From Palleronia pontilimi (GTDB lineage: Bacteria; Pseudomonadota; Alphaproteobacteria; Rhodobacterales; Rhodobacteraceae): a stretch of 64,000 nucleotides of DNA. Location: contig NZ_JAEKPD010000007.1 of the NCBI RefSeq assembly GCF_016412875.1, positions 1 through 64,000 on the forward strand, written 5' to 3'. The notes under the pieces are model-generated. The model did not search any database, had not been told where the DNA came from, and worked only from the letters and a program-made list of their open reading frames with translations. The position numbers were made by a program, and so were the translations under genes. Shown here one piece after another: positions 17,204 through 27,372 of this stretch (its first letter is position 1; every line of letters starts with the position of its first letter).

Positions 17204-18925
17204 ATGCCGGTCCACAACAGCGAAATCGCGGCGATGTTCGATCATGTCGCGGACCTTCTGGAAATCCAGGACGCCAACCCCTTTCGCGTGCGGGCCTACC
17301 GCAACGCGGCAGACACGGTGCGCGACCAGAGCCGATCGGTGGCCGCCATGCTGGACGAGGGCGCAGACCTGGCGGAGCTGCCCGATATCGGTGACGACCT
17401 CGCCGGAAAGATCGCCGTAATCGTGCGGACGGGCCATCTGGCCCTTCTGGACGAGATCTCGGACGATGTCCCCGAGGCGATCGTCGCGGCCACCCGTATT
17501 CCGGGCATCGGACCCAAACGGGCGCGCAAGCTGTTCGACGCGCTGGATCTGACGTCCCTGGACGATCTGGAAAAGGCGGCCGAGGACGGGCGCATCGCCC
17601 GTATCGCGGGCTTTGGCGAAAAGACCCAAGCCAGGATCCGCGACGAGCTGGCAAGAGGCGACATCACCGAGCGCCGCCTTCGCATCGACACCGCCGAGGA
17701 GTTCGGCGAGCCGCTTCTGGCGTGGATCCGCGGCATCGACGGGATGGAAAAGGCCGAGATCGCGGGCAGTTACCGTCGCCGCAAGGAAACGGTGGGCGAT
17801 CTGGACATCCTGGTCGCGGGACGGGACGGCGGCAAGATCATCGAGCGTTTCACTGCCTATGACGAGGTCGAAGATATCGCGTCGAAGGGAAAGACCCGCT
17901 CGACGGTCACGCTGCGCTCTGGCTTGCAGGTCGACCTGCGTGTCATCCCAAGCTTGAGCTGGGGCGCCGCGCTGCATTATTTCACCGGGTCGAAAGCGCA
18001 CAACATCGCGGGGCGACGCCGGGCGCAGGACCGCGGCCTGAAGCTGAACGAATACGGGCTCTTCAAGGGCGACGAACAGATCGCGGGTGCGAACGAGACC
18101 CAGATCTACGACGGCATCGGACTGCCCTGGATCGACCCGGTGCTGCGCGAGAACCGCGGCGAAATCGAAGCGGCCGAGAACGGCCAGTTGCCCGACCTCG
18201 TCGAGCTTGGCGATGTGAAGGGCGATCTGCACGCGCACACCACGGCGTCCGACGGCAAGAACACGCTGTGCGAGATGGCCGCGGCAGCGAAACGGCAAGG
18301 CTACGAATACCTGGCGATCACGGATCATTCGAAAAGCCAGACCCAGGCCGGGGGACTTGGCGCGGACGAGCTGGCCGCGCAGATCGACGCCATCGCGGAG
18401 CTGAATGAAAAGATCGACGGGATCCGCCTGTTGGCCGGGTGCGAGGTGGATATCCTGAAAGACGGAGGCCTGGATTTCCACGACTCCCTGCTCGAACGGC
18501 TCGACCTGGTCGTCGCGTCGGTCCATTCCAACTTCGCGTTGGACGAGGATGCGCAGACCGAGCGCATCATCCGGGCGATGGACAACCCGCTGGTCCACAT
18601 CATCGGTCACCCGACCGGGCGGCTGATCGGCCAGCGTCGGGCCTATGCGCTGGATATCGAGCGCCTTGTCGGGGCCGCCAGGACGCGCGGCTGCGCGCTG
18701 GAACTCAACGCCAACCCGATCCGGCTCGACCTGAAGGACGTGCATTGCCGCCTTGCGGCCGAACACGGGGTCCGGATCGCGATCTCGACCGATGCGCATT
18801 CCACGGGCGGTCTGGACCACATGCGTTACGGCATCGACCAGGCGCGGCGCGGCTGGCTTGAACGGGGCGATGTGCTGAACACGCTCGGCCTGGACGATCT
18901 GGTGAAGGCGCTAAAGCGGAATTGA
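17204..18925 (+). CDS. polX: DNA polymerase X family protein with PHP domain
   Basis: Protein of 573 residues. The start at 17204 follows aaggagg closely; an in-frame upstream extension to 17063 lacks family similarity. Domains in order: an 8-kDa-like and helix-hairpin-helix region (residues ~1-150, RIPGIGPKRARKLFDAL and AGFGEKTQARI), the nucleotidyltransferase palm with GSY188-190 and G-D-L-D 198-201, and a C-terminal PHP phosphoesterase from ~338 with D-L-H343-A-H345. Bacterial PolX fills short gaps and has 3'-5' exonuclease activity in DNA repair. It ends convergently with the glucosidase gene. Confidence 0.92.
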   Translation: MPVHNSEIAAMFDHVADLLEIQDANPFRVRAYRNAADTVRDQSRSVAAMLDEGADLAELPDIGDDLAGKIAVIVRTGHLALLDEISDDVPEAIVAATRIPGIGPKRARKLFDALDLTSLDDLEKAAEDGRIARIAGFGEKTQARIRDELARGDITERRLRIDTAEEFGEPLLAWIRGIDGMEKAEIAGSYRRRKETVGDLDILVAGRDGGKIIERFTAYDEVEDIASKGKTRSTVTLRSGLQVDLRVIPSLSWGAALHYFTGSKAHNIAGRRRAQDRGLKLNEYGLFKGDEQIAGANETQIYDGIGLPWIDPVLRENRGEIEAAENGQLPDLVELGDVKGDLHAHTTASDGKNTLCEMAAAAKRQGYEYLAITDHSKSQTQAGGLGADELAAQIDAIAELNEKIDGIRLLAGCEVDILKDGGLDFHDSLLERLDLVVASVHSNFALDEDAQTERIIRAMDNPLVHIIGHPTGRLIGQRRAYALDIERLVGAARTRGCALELNANPIRLDLKDVHCRLAAEHGVRIAISTDAHSTGGLDHMRYGIDQARRGWLERGDVLNTLGLDDLVKALKRN

Positions 18926-18950
18926 CCACGCGCAGGCGGCTTCCGGGGTG

Positions 18951-21197
18951 TCACGCCGTTGTCGCCGTCGCTATCGCGGTCGGCTCGTCGATCACGATTT
19001 CGACGCCTGCATCGGCATGGGTGACCTCGACCTCGGCCTGGCCGGACCCGCGTTTTCGAAAGACAAGATCGGCGTGAGCGCCCGCAACCTGCAGGCCCGA
19101 CACTTCAAGCCAATCGATATCGGCCGGCAGGACAGGGTTCGAAATCGTGATCCGGGCGGCCGTGGCATCGATGCTGATCCCCAGGCAGGCCCGCAGGCAC
19201 AGAAATGCCGACCCGGCTGCCCAGGCTTGCGGGGCGCAAGCCGACGGAAAGGCCACCGGCCGCGCCGTTTCGTCCCTTGGCAATCCGCACCAAAGCTCGG
19301 GCAGTCGGTGCTCGGCGAAGAAACAACTGGCTTCGAAAAGCTCTTCGGTGATGCTTCGGGCCAGCTCTGCGTGGCCGACCGCGGCGGCACCGGCGGCGAT
19401 CAGGCTGTTGTCATGCGGCCAGACGCTGCCGTTGTGGTAGCCCATGGGATTGTATCGCGCGGCATCGGTCGAAACCGTTCGGACGCCCCAGCCCGACCGC
19501 AACTTCGGACCGCACAGGGTGTCAAAAAGCCTGTCGAGCCGTTCGGGTAGCGCCGCGCCGAACAGGGGCAGATGGCCCGCATTCGACGCCGACACGCGCA
19601 CGGGCCGGTTGTCCGCGTCGAGCGCGATGCAATAGGTGCCGAGCGCGTCGTCCCAGAAAGCTTTGTCGATCTGCTTCACCAGCGCGTCGGCCCGGTGGCG
19701 TAACGCCAAGGCATCGTCCCGTGCGTCGAGGGCGTCGAAGATCCCGGCCGCAGCCCTGAGTGCGGCGACATGGTAGCCCTGCACCTCTATCAGGGCGACC
19801 GGACTGACGCAAAGCGTCCCATCTTCATGGAAGACGGCATCCTCGGAATCCTTCCATCCCTGGTTGCGCAGGCCAGTTTCCGCGGACCGTTCGTATTCGA
19901 TGAACCCGTCGCCGTCGCAATCGCCGTAGGTCTTGGCCCAATCCAGTGCCGCCCGGATCGCGGGTTCCAGCCGTTTCAGGTGGTCGCGGTCGGCGGTCCG
20001 CAGCCAATGGGCATGGGCCAGCACGACGAACAGCAACGTCTGGTCGATGCCCCCGTAGTAGTGGTGAAACGGGACGGCATTGCTGCGGGCCAGCTCGCCA
20101 TTGCGGTGTTCGTGCAGGATCTTGCCGGGCTCGGCATCGCAGAACGCGTTGTTCTCCGCCGCCTGTGTGGCGGCAAGGAAATCGAGCACGCCCCGGGCAA
20201 GATCGGCGTCGAGCCAAAGCGTCTGCAGCGCCGTGATCAGCCCGTCTCGTCCGAATGGCACCGAAAACCAAGGGATCCCCGCATAGGGGTAGGGGCCGGT
20301 GGGCATGTCGGAGGTCAGCACGGCAAGATCCGCCGACGACCGCGAAAGCCAGGCGTTGAAGGATGGTCGCGATGTCCGGATGCGGGCCGTGCGTCCGATC
20401 CGTCCGGCCATCCGCCCGGCGACGGCGTCCCGGGCTTCGTCGAAAGTCGGCGGCGGCCCGGAACCGGCGGCCCCGTGCCGCGCCACGGTCGGGTCGTCGT
20501 CGGCCGACCCGTTCGTGGTCCGCTCGGCGATCCGGACAGTGCAAGTGATCTCGGCTCGCGCCTTTTGCGCCATGCTGAGCCTGATATGCGCGCGTCCGGC
20601 TTCGAATTGCGGCTCGGGGGTGATCCGGACCTCGGTGGTCAGCCGTCGTCCATCGGCCGTGTCATAGGCGAACCGGATCATCCCGTTGCCGAATTCCGGC
20701 GGCATGAGATCGCCGCGACGCGTGGTATGCATGCCGCGAACTTCGAAGATGTCGCGGAAGTCGGCCCAGCATTCCAGCACGACGTCCAGCTCGGCGGGGC
20801 AGGTGCCGTAATTCCTGAATTGCAACCGGTCGAAAAGCCCGTCGGACAGAATCCGGTCGCGTTGGATGTGGATCTCGTAATCCTGGAACTCGGTGCCTTG
20901 GCAATCGATCAGCTGCGAATTGGCAAGGTCGCTGCGAAACGCGACATCGTCGGTCCGGGCATCGTGGCCGATCTCGATCAGGCCGGTGCCGTTGATCGTC
21001 GCCGAAAGCCGCGAAAGATAGCGCGTGTCCCGAAAGAAAAGCCCGTGTTTCGACTGCGCTTCGCCAAAGCCCGCGTCCCGCGCGTTGAGATTGCCGTCCG
21101 CCGGGAAAACCGCGAACAGATCTCCATCCTTCAGAACGTGGAAATCGTGCCGCGTGTCCGGCCCGAAACGGTTGGGAACAAGATCACCATCTTCCAT
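18951..21197 (-). CDS. Amylo-alpha-1,6-glucosidase-like protein
   Basis: Protein of 748 residues. The N-terminal ~300 residues are the glycogen-debranching N-terminal beta domain (HGLFFRDTRYLSRLSATING); the C-terminal part is an (alpha/alpha)6 barrel with GIPWFSVPFGRDGLITALQ, CDGDGFIEYER, LRNQGWKDSEDAV and YHNGSVWPHDNSLIA. It likely hydrolyses alpha-1,6 branches or another glucan. It follows a family 4 glycosyltransferase by 29 bases in the same direction, which suggests a joint role in a storage or stress glucan. The C-terminal end QVAGAHADLVFRKRG is intact. Confidence 0.88.
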   Translation of the reverse strand: MEDGDLVPNRFGPDTRHDFHVLKDGDLFAVFPADGNLNARDAGFGEAQSKHGLFFRDTRYLSRLSATINGTGLIEIGHDARTDDVAFRSDLANSQLIDCQGTEFQDYEIHIQRDRILSDGLFDRLQFRNYGTCPAELDVVLECWADFRDIFEVRGMHTTRRGDLMPPEFGNGMIRFAYDTADGRRLTTEVRITPEPQFEAGRAHIRLSMAQKARAEITCTVRIAERTTNGSADDDPTVARHGAAGSGPPPTFDEARDAVAGRMAGRIGRTARIRTSRPSFNAWLSRSSADLAVLTSDMPTGPYPYAGIPWFSVPFGRDGLITALQTLWLDADLARGVLDFLAATQAAENNAFCDAEPGKILHEHRNGELARSNAVPFHHYYGGIDQTLLFVVLAHAHWLRTADRDHLKRLEPAIRAALDWAKTYGDCDGDGFIEYERSAETGLRNQGWKDSEDAVFHEDGTLCVSPVALIEVQGYHVAALRAAAGIFDALDARDDALALRHRADALVKQIDKAFWDDALGTYCIALDADNRPVRVSASNAGHLPLFGAALPERLDRLFDTLCGPKLRSGWGVRTVSTDAARYNPMGYHNGSVWPHDNSLIAAGAAAVGHAELARSITEELFEASCFFAEHRLPELWCGLPRDETARPVAFPSACAPQAWAAGSAFLCLRACLGISIDATAARITISNPVLPADIDWLEVSGLQVAGAHADLVFRKRGSGQAEVEVTHADAGVEIVIDEPTAIATATTA

Positions 21198-21226
21198 CGG
21201 CTACCCGGGCGGCCCCGATCGGGCCG

Positions 21227-22399
21227 CTACGTCCTTTCCTTGGGGAATGATCGGCCCGGACTTGCGCTCGGGAAAGCCGGGGGCAGGCGTGTCGGCCTTC
21301 GGCCCGTTGCGTCGCCCTCGGCCAGTCGACGCCGGACCGCTTCGCCGGGAGCAACGCCCGGTCTGGTCTCGAGCAGGTGCCGATAGACGTCCAGATAGGC
21401 CTCGGCCATCGTGTCGCTGGAAAAGCGATCCTCGAAGCGCCGACGGATTTGCGCCCGATCCAGGTGGGCGATGTCTGCGACGGCCGCCACAGCGTCGTCC
21501 ACGGTCTCGACGATGCGCCCGGTCACTCCATCTTCGATCACCTCGGGGACCGCGCCGCAAGGACAGGCGATCACCGGGGTTCCGCAGGCCATCGCCTCGA
21601 TCATCACCAGGCCAAACGGCTCAGGCCAGCGGATCGGGAACAGCAGGGCGCGCGCCCCGTTCAGGAACGCTGTCTTTTCGGCATCCCCGATCTCTCCGAC
21701 ATACTCGATCTGCTTGCCGTCCACCTGGGGTTTGATCACCTGCTCCCAGTAGGGCCGATCGAAGGAGTTGATGCGCGCGGCGATCTTGAGCCTCGATTTT
21801 GAGCGCCGAGCGATCTTGATCGCCGTGTCGACACCCTTTTCCGCCGAGATGCGACCCAGAAAGGCAAGGTATCCGTCGCCCGTGTCCGCACCGTTCGGGA
21901 CGCGCCTGAACAGGTCACGCGGATACCCGTGCGGAATCGTTGCGATCCAGTTGGCGTGGGGCAGGGGGCGCCGCTGCGCGTCCGAAATCGAGACCAGCGG
22001 GAATTTCCGGTATCGTCGGAAGAACCGGGACAACCCGACATGGTCCAGCCGCGAATGGCAGGTGGTCACGGTCTTGGCGGCAATATCCTCGAACATCGGG
22101 AAGTGCAGAAATTCGGTGTGGAAATGCAGGACGTCGAAACGGGCGGCCATCTTGAGCACGCGGTCCAGCATCAGGATGTGATCGGCGACACCTTGGGTGA
22201 GCCGCTCGTCCGTGAGCAGCGACCGGTCGCGGCACACGATCAGCTCGCCCGTCACCCGGCTTTCGGCGTTGGCGAAGACAGTCACCCGGTGGCCCAAGGC
22301 GCTGAGCCTTTCGCACAGGCTTGCAACGACCCGCTCGGTCCCGCCGTAAGCCTTGGGGGGCACGGCTTCCATCAACGGCGAAACCAGAGCGATGCGCAT
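21227..22399 (-). CDS. Glycosyltransferase family 4
   Basis: Protein of 390 residues from the ATG at 22399, preceded by GGGAGACTGAT; a longer in-frame start at 22462 is less likely. It begins MRIALVSPLMEAVPPKAYGGTERVVASLCERL, the nucleotide-sugar GT-B N-domain, and has the FLGRISAEKGVDTAIKIARRS and EPFGLVMIEAMACGTPVIACPCGAVPEV motifs of GT4. It transfers a hexose from a nucleotide donor to an acceptor that cannot be identified here. It forms a two-gene unit with the glucosidase downstream. Confidence 0.88.
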   Translation of the reverse strand: MRIALVSPLMEAVPPKAYGGTERVVASLCERLSALGHRVTVFANAESRVTGELIVCRDRSLLTDERLTQGVADHILMLDRVLKMAARFDVLHFHTEFLHFPMFEDIAAKTVTTCHSRLDHVGLSRFFRRYRKFPLVSISDAQRRPLPHANWIATIPHGYPRDLFRRVPNGADTGDGYLAFLGRISAEKGVDTAIKIARRSKSRLKIAARINSFDRPYWEQVIKPQVDGKQIEYVGEIGDAEKTAFLNGARALLFPIRWPEPFGLVMIEAMACGTPVIACPCGAVPEVIEDGVTGRIVETVDDAVAAVADIAHLDRAQIRRRFEDRFSSDTMAEAYLDVYRHLLETRPGVAPGEAVRRRLAEGDATGRRPTRLPPAFPSASPGRSFPKERT

Positions 22400-22609
22400 A
22401 TCAGTCTCCCGGTGCAAATACCAGCACTGACAGAGTCTCCCGAAGATCGGCGCGAGGCGCATTAACCGGGGATAATGCGACGCCCTGCGCTATGGGGATA
22501 GGGGTGCAGCCACCGCCATGAAGTCCCGTTTCAGCCGTCGCGAGCCAGGCGGCTTCGGCGCGCAGGTGTTCCCGCGCGCCGAAGGTCTTGAACGGCATCA
22601 TAGGAGGAA

Positions 22610-23152
22610 ATGATAACCGATACCGAAACGCGGACCCCCGCACCCACTGGCAAGACGCCCTCAGTCCCCGTCCATGAACGCGCCTGGGCACCGTTCTGGT
22701 CTTTGCGTAATGAAAACGACGGCTTGTTCGATAACTTCTTCGGCGATGGATGCGGCGTCTCCGCACCCCGGCGACCCCGCTCCGGTGTCGCCGCGTCGCG
22801 TCCCCTGGCGACCGTTCCGACGCTCGACGTGATCGACAAGGAAAACGAGGTCAAGCTGATCGCCGATCTGCCGGGCATGACCGAAAAGGACATCAACGTG
22901 GAAGTCACGGACAGCCTGCTGACCATCAGCGGAGAGAAGCATGAGGAGATCGAGGAAGGCGACGAAGAGGGCCAACGCTAAGTCTCGGAACGTCGATTCG
23001 GCAGCATCATGCGCCAGGTTTCCCTGCCCGACGGCATCGACCAGGACAAGATCGACGTTTCGTTCAAGAACGGGGTGCTGACGGTGCACCTGCCGAAAAA
23101 GCCCGAAGCGCAGCATCCCGCTCGAAAGATCGAGGTCAAGTCCGCCGCATAG
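22610..23152 (+). pseudogene. Hsp20/alpha-crystallin small heat-shock protein with in-frame TAA
   Basis: A strong taggaggaa site precedes the ATG. Codons 1-123 give an Hsp20 N-domain and the first half of the crystallin domain (VKLIADLPGMTEKDINVEV). Codon 124 is TAA (22979-22981), and the same frame then continues VSERRFGSIMRQVSLP...FKNGVLTVHLPKKPE to TAG at 23150-23152. The family has Tyr at the stop position (usually YVSERxYG or similar), so one TAC/TAT to TAA change explains it without frameshift. The full protein would be 180 residues. As written the product lacks the second half of the crystallin domain and should not fold; readthrough or a base-call error are alternatives. Its 3' end overlaps the ATPase gene. 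Confidence 0.88.
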
Positions 23153-25849
23153 GCAAGTTGGCGCGACGTGCCACGGTGATCCAGATCTGTCCCAGAACAA
23201 GCGGTCTCACGCTTGCGATCGCCGCCAGCGTGAGACCGGCTTGCCCGGGGGGCGCGAGCTTCAGCAGCCCGGAGAGTCCCGGCAGCCAGAGAGCCAGCGC
23301 GATAAGCGCCAGGCACACCACGATTGCGCCCCAGACATGCTTGTTGCGCGACACGTCGTTCAGGATCGGCCCCAGCCCCGGGTCGCGCAGGTTGAACACG
23401 TTCCAGAGATGGCCCAGCGACAGGGTCAGGAAGGCCACGGTAAGGGCTGCGCCGTTGTCCAGATCCAGCCAGTGGAGCGCGAGGGCAAAGGCCCCGAAAA
23501 TCGCGATGGTCAGGATCGCCCCGAGCACGGCCGTCTGGATCCAGCCGTCGCGACTGACGATCGCCTCGTCCGGGTCGCGGGGGGCGTCGTTCAGCACTGT
23601 TTCGCTTCCGGGCCCGAGGCCAAGGGCCAGGGCAGGAAAGACCCCGTCACGACGTTGAGATACAGGATTTGCAAAGGCAAAAGTGGCGTCGGGAGACCCG
23701 CGCCGACGGCCAGGCCCACGACCAGGATCTGACTGACATTGCACGACATCATGTAGATGGCGAAGTTGCGGATATTGCCGAAGATCACCCGGCCTTCGCG
23801 CATGGCCGCGACGATCGTGGGAAACCGGTCATCCTGTAGGACCATCCGTGCGGCTTCCTTGGCCACCTCGGTTCCGCGCTGACCCATGGCGATCCCGATA
23901 TCCGCCTTTTTGAGCGCCGGTGCATCGTTCACGCCGTCCCCCGTCATCGCCACCACTTGACCGGCCTTCTGAAAGAGCGAAACGAGCGTCAGCTTGGTTT
24001 CGGGCGCCACGCGAGCGAAGACATCGGTCTGCATTACCTGGGCAAGATCGTCCTCTGACATCGTCTCGACATCCAGCTTGCCCAGGTCGGGGCCTTCCAG
24101 CACCTTCAATTCGCCGTCACCAAGGCCCGCCTTCTTCGCGATCGTTCTGGCGGTATCGGCGTGGTCGCCCGTCAGCATGACGACTCGCACCCAGGCGTTC
24201 TGACGGGCGGCGATCGCTTCGGGCACGTCGTCGCGGATCGGGTCGATAAGGCAGACCAGACCGATGAGATCCAGATCATCGTAAGGGTCCGTTTCGCCAT
24301 CGGACACGCGCTTCTGGGCAAGCGCCAAGACCCGCAGGCCGTCCTGCGCCGCATTTGCATTTCGGTCCAACCAACTTGACCGGGTGTCGTCATCGAGCTG
24401 ACCGGTCTCTCCACAACTCTTCAGAACGCGCGAACACGCCTGCAAATCCTCTTCGGGCGCGCCTTTGACGGCGACGAGGTAGGCGCCATCGTCCTCGTGC
24501 ACGGTTGCCATCATCTTCACGTCGGGGTCGAACGCGTGCTCGCGTATCTCGGGAAGGTCGGACACGAGGTCTTCCTGCGCCAACGACGCCGTCTTCGCCA
24601 CGGCGAGCAGGGCGATCTCCATGGGATCGCCTGCATGGTCCCGGTCGGTTTCGTCACCGGTCTCGGCGGCGGAACACAGCGCCCCGATCCGCAGCGCCGC
24701 GGCGAGACGCGTGTCTTCATCCGGCGAGACCGGGTCGCCAGCCGTGTTGCGAAATCCATGATCGCCGTCGGCATCGACCTCGACCTCTGCGTCTTCGAAG
24801 ATGTACTTGGCGACCGTCATCCGGTTTTCGGTCAGCGTTCCGGTCTTGTCGGTCAGGATCACGGTCGTGGCGCCCAGGGTCTCGACGGAAGACAATTGCG
24901 TGATCAGCGCGTTGCGGGCGCTCATGCGCCACATGCCGCGGGCCAGGCTGAGCGTCGCAACGATGGGCAGCCCTTCGGGCACCGATGCCACGGCCAGCGC
25001 GACGCCGGTCTGGATCATTGCCATGATGTCCGATCCGCGCAGGATCCCGGCGCCGATCGCAAGGGCGGCCAGGCCCAGCGACAGCCAGACAAGGCGGTGA
25101 CCAAGACGGTCAAGGCGCTGTTCGAGCGGCGTGACATCGGCTTCGGCGCTTTGCGCCAGATAGCTGATGCGCCCGATCTCGGTGTCCATTCCGGTGGCGA
25201 CGACCAGGCCTTCGCCGGACCCCTGGGTGACCGCGGTGCCCTTGAAGGCCATGTCGGCCCGGTCGCCGACCGCGGTGTCCTTTGCGACGGGCTCGGTCGC
25301 CTTTTCGACCGGTGTGGATTCACCCGTCAGGACCGCTTCGTCCATCTGCAATTTGGCCGCTTCGATCAGCCGGAGATCCGCTGTCACCATGTCGCCGACC
25401 TCGAGCACCACGATGTCGCCGGGGACGATATCGCGCGCGTCGATCATCCTGCTTTCGCCGCCGCGGCGCACACGGGTGCGCACGTCGGCGATCTGCATCA
25501 ACGCTTCCATCGACCGGGCGGCGCGAAGCTCGGTGAAAAAGCCGATCCCGGCGTTGACGAGCAGCAGCGCGACGATCGCGACGCCCTCGGCGAATTCTCC
25601 GAAGACAAAGGAAAGACCGGCGGCGAATGTCAGAAGCCAGACGATGGCGCTCTGGAACAGGTTGCCCAGGATGGCCAGAAGGCTCTTGCGTTTCTGCCGT
25701 CGCAGCCTGTTGGCGCAATAAGATCCGAGCCGCGCTTCGGCTTCGCCGGGATCAAGGCCGTTGTCCGCGTCCGTCTTGAGCTTCCGGATCACGTCCTCGA
25801 CGGAAAGGGAAAAGGGGTGTTCGAGACTATGGTCCGGCACGACGGCCAT
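23136..25849 (-). pseudogene. Cation-transporting P-type ATPase, interrupted by a frameshift
   Basis: Two overlapping frames together encode one P-type ATPase of about 900 residues. The first frame has TGES (residues 175-178), the membrane motif PEGLP (291-295), the phosphorylation site D334-K-T-G-T and TGDGVNDAPALKKADIGIAMG. It is normal through LQILYLNVVTG, then runs into an early stop at 23591. Sequence resumes in the next frame as VFPALALGLGPGSETVLND and the last membrane helices to 23136. One missing base in the G-run at 23642-23647 accounts for it; a -1 slip there would also restore the frame. PEGLP and the N-terminal domain suggest Ca2+-, Mg2+- or Na+-type transport. Confidence 0.88.
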
Positions 25850-26019
25850 CCTCGGCGGCGGATGCCCATCGGCCTCTCAGCCGCCAGGGGAACGGAACCG
25901 ATTGCACCACCCCTTGCCCCGCTTTCCCACGGAGCGGGATCGCCATGTGCGGCCGGATGCGTCGTCCTGCGCCCGTCTGTGGCGACGCTTTCTCGCAGTT
26001 GGACGTGGCGCCTTCGCGG

Positions 26020-26415
26020 TCATGCAGCGCCATTTGGCGGATCCTTGGCTTCGATGTCTTCGCACAGACAGGCTTCTGCCATGGCTTCTTGGCCGGTGTA
26101 GAAGAACCGCATGTCGGCACGGGCGAATGGCGCCGACAGCTTGGTGCCCCACTCTTCAAGGCCGCTTTCGCCGACAACGGCAATCCGGCCCAAATTGCGC
26201 CGGTGCTTGACGTCGAACTTCAGCTCGCGCCACAGCGCGTCGATCTCCCATCCCCGGAAATCCTCAAGGCGCACCATCATTCGAAACGGTCCGGAAGACA
26301 GCTCCATGGCATGTTCCAGCTCGGGAATTGCGTGCGCGTAGTCCCGTTCGCACAGAACCCCCGACGCCCCGATGATCGTGAAGTTCCGATCCCTGTCGTG
26401 CTCGACGCTGATCAT
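26020..26415 (-). CDS. SpoIIAA/STAS-like protein
   Basis: Protein of 131 residues, preceded by GTCGGAGGCGAGCC. MISVEHDRDRNFTIIGASGVLCERDYAHAIPELEHAM and the later RIAVVGESGLEEWGTKLSAPFARADMRFF match the SpoIIAA-like (STAS/SEC14-type, DUF3478) family. Proteins of this class are small cytosolic modules, often in stress operons; the ligand is unknown. It is transcribed toward the ATPase, 170 bases away, in the same orientation. Confidence 0.75.
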   Translation of the reverse strand: MISVEHDRDRNFTIIGASGVLCERDYAHAIPELEHAMELSSGPFRMMVRLEDFRGWEIDALWRELKFDVKHRRNLGRIAVVGESGLEEWGTKLSAPFARADMRFFYTGQEAMAEACLCEDIEAKDPPNGAA

Positions 26416-26523
26416 GGCTCGCCTCCGACATATTCACTCCCGCGTCTTGGACATGCTGTTGGGATCATCGGTCCGACCGCTGGTGCGGGCGATACGCGTC
26501 CCTTATGGTGGTGCCCCCCTCTC

Positions 26524-26811
26524 TCAGCCAAAACGCTTCCTGGCCTTCTTCACCGCGGCTCCCAGGTCGTCCCAGGCCCTTTCGACGCCCTTCTTGAGGT
26601 CTTTCCAGGCCTCGCCGCTGGCGTCGTCCAGCTCCATCAGCTTCGCGCGCGCGTCTTGCTGCTGTTCGCGCAGGTTTCGCACCTGCTCGTCGTATTCCTG
26701 GCGGGCATCGGCGCTGGCTTCGGCCGCCTTGTTCTGCAGCTTGTCGATCTCGGCGCGCCATTGATCCAGGCGGGCCTCGAGCTTCCGGCGGTATGCGTTC
26801 TTTTCGTCCAT
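26524..26811 (-). CDS. Small coiled-coil protein
   Basis: Protein of 95 residues from the ATG at 26811, preceded by AGAAGGAAACAACGCC. It is highly charged and alpha-helical (YRRKLEARLDQWRAEIDKLQNKAAEAS...NLREQQQDARAKLMELD) with heptad-like spacing, so a coiled coil is likely; the tail is basic. No enzyme motif is seen. It lies between the phasin-like and STAS-like genes of the stress island. Probably an envelope- or granule-associated helix; no firmer assignment. Confidence 0.7.
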   Translation of the reverse strand: MDEKNAYRRKLEARLDQWRAEIDKLQNKAAEASADARQEYDEQVRNLREQQQDARAKLMELDDASGEAWKDLKKGVERAWDDLGAAVKKARKRFG

Positions 26812-26864
26812 GGCGTTGTTTCCTTCTGATACCGAAGGGGGTTTTCCCGTTCGAGTGGCGTAGA

Positions 26865-27296
26865 TCACACCGGCGTGGCGTGCCCTGTCTTGGCGGCGGA
26901 TTTCGCCTGCCGGGCGGCTTTTTCGACGCCTTCCTTGCCGGCTTCCAACTCGGCTTTCGTGACCTTGCCCGCGCAGCGCGCGCACAGATCGACCCAGAGC
27001 TGCACGTCCTCGGCAAGGCGCTGGACCGAGCCTTGTTGCCACGCCACGATGGCCTGCGTGACGGCGCCGGGATCGACACCGTCGCTGTGCATCTCGCGGA
27101 CGGTATCGAAGGCTGTCCTCGTGGCTTCGTGGCGCCGTTCGAACCAGTCCTGCGCGAAGGCCTCGATCTCGTTCAGGACGTCGTCCTGTGCTTCGCGAAT
27201 ATGATCCATCAGCGGGCCGATCATCGGATTGACGCCGAGCATTCCGCGCGCGCGCTTCATCGGATCGCTGGCCTTCTTCGATGATTCTGCTGCCAT
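26865..27296 (-). CDS. Phasin-like helical protein
   Basis: Protein of 143 residues from the ATG at 27296; an upstream in-frame start at 27359 falls inside the FNR-type box and is rejected. The sequence is alpha-helical with alternating hydrophobic residues (NPMIGPLMDHIREAQDDVLNEIEAFAQDWFERRHEATRTAF, WQQGSVQRLAEDVQLWVDLC), reminiscent of phasins that coat polyhydroxyalkanoate granules, with an Ala/Lys-rich tail. The promoter region carries a perfect FNR-type box 62 bases before the ATG, implying induction at low oxygen or by NO. The phasin name is by resemblance. Confidence 0.6.
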   Translation of the reverse strand: MAAESSKKASDPMKRARGMLGVNPMIGPLMDHIREAQDDVLNEIEAFAQDWFERRHEATRTAFDTVREMHSDGVDPGAVTQAIVAWQQGSVQRLAEDVQLWVDLCARCAGKVTKAELEAGKEGVEKAARQAKSAAKTGHATPV

Positions 27297-27358
27297 CGAC
27301 TTGCCCCCAGGGTTGGTGTCGTCAGGCGGCATGATCGACGGCGAAATCGCCCGCCGCA

Positions 27359-27372
27359 TTGACTTCGGTCAA
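27359..27372 (-). promoter_or_regulatory. FNR-type box, phasin-like gene
   Basis: TTGACTTCGGTCAA is a perfect inverted repeat TTGAC-N4-GTCAA. Its near edge is 62 bases before the phasin-like ATG, consistent with a -41-type activator site if the leader is about 15-25 bases. Confidence 0.65.

Noticed and set aside
14411-18820. A 1469-codon open frame on the minus strand across the ligase cassette and polX
   Set aside because: It is antisense to four well-supported genes with signal peptides and catalytic motifs. Its product is His/Arg/Gln/Asp-rich without any domain, as expected from the complement of G+C-rich codons.
22588-22601. TTGAACGGCATCAT, an FNR-like site before hsp20
   Set aside because: It has two half-site mismatches and lies only about ten bases from the ATG, overlapping the leader and next to the ribosome-binding site.
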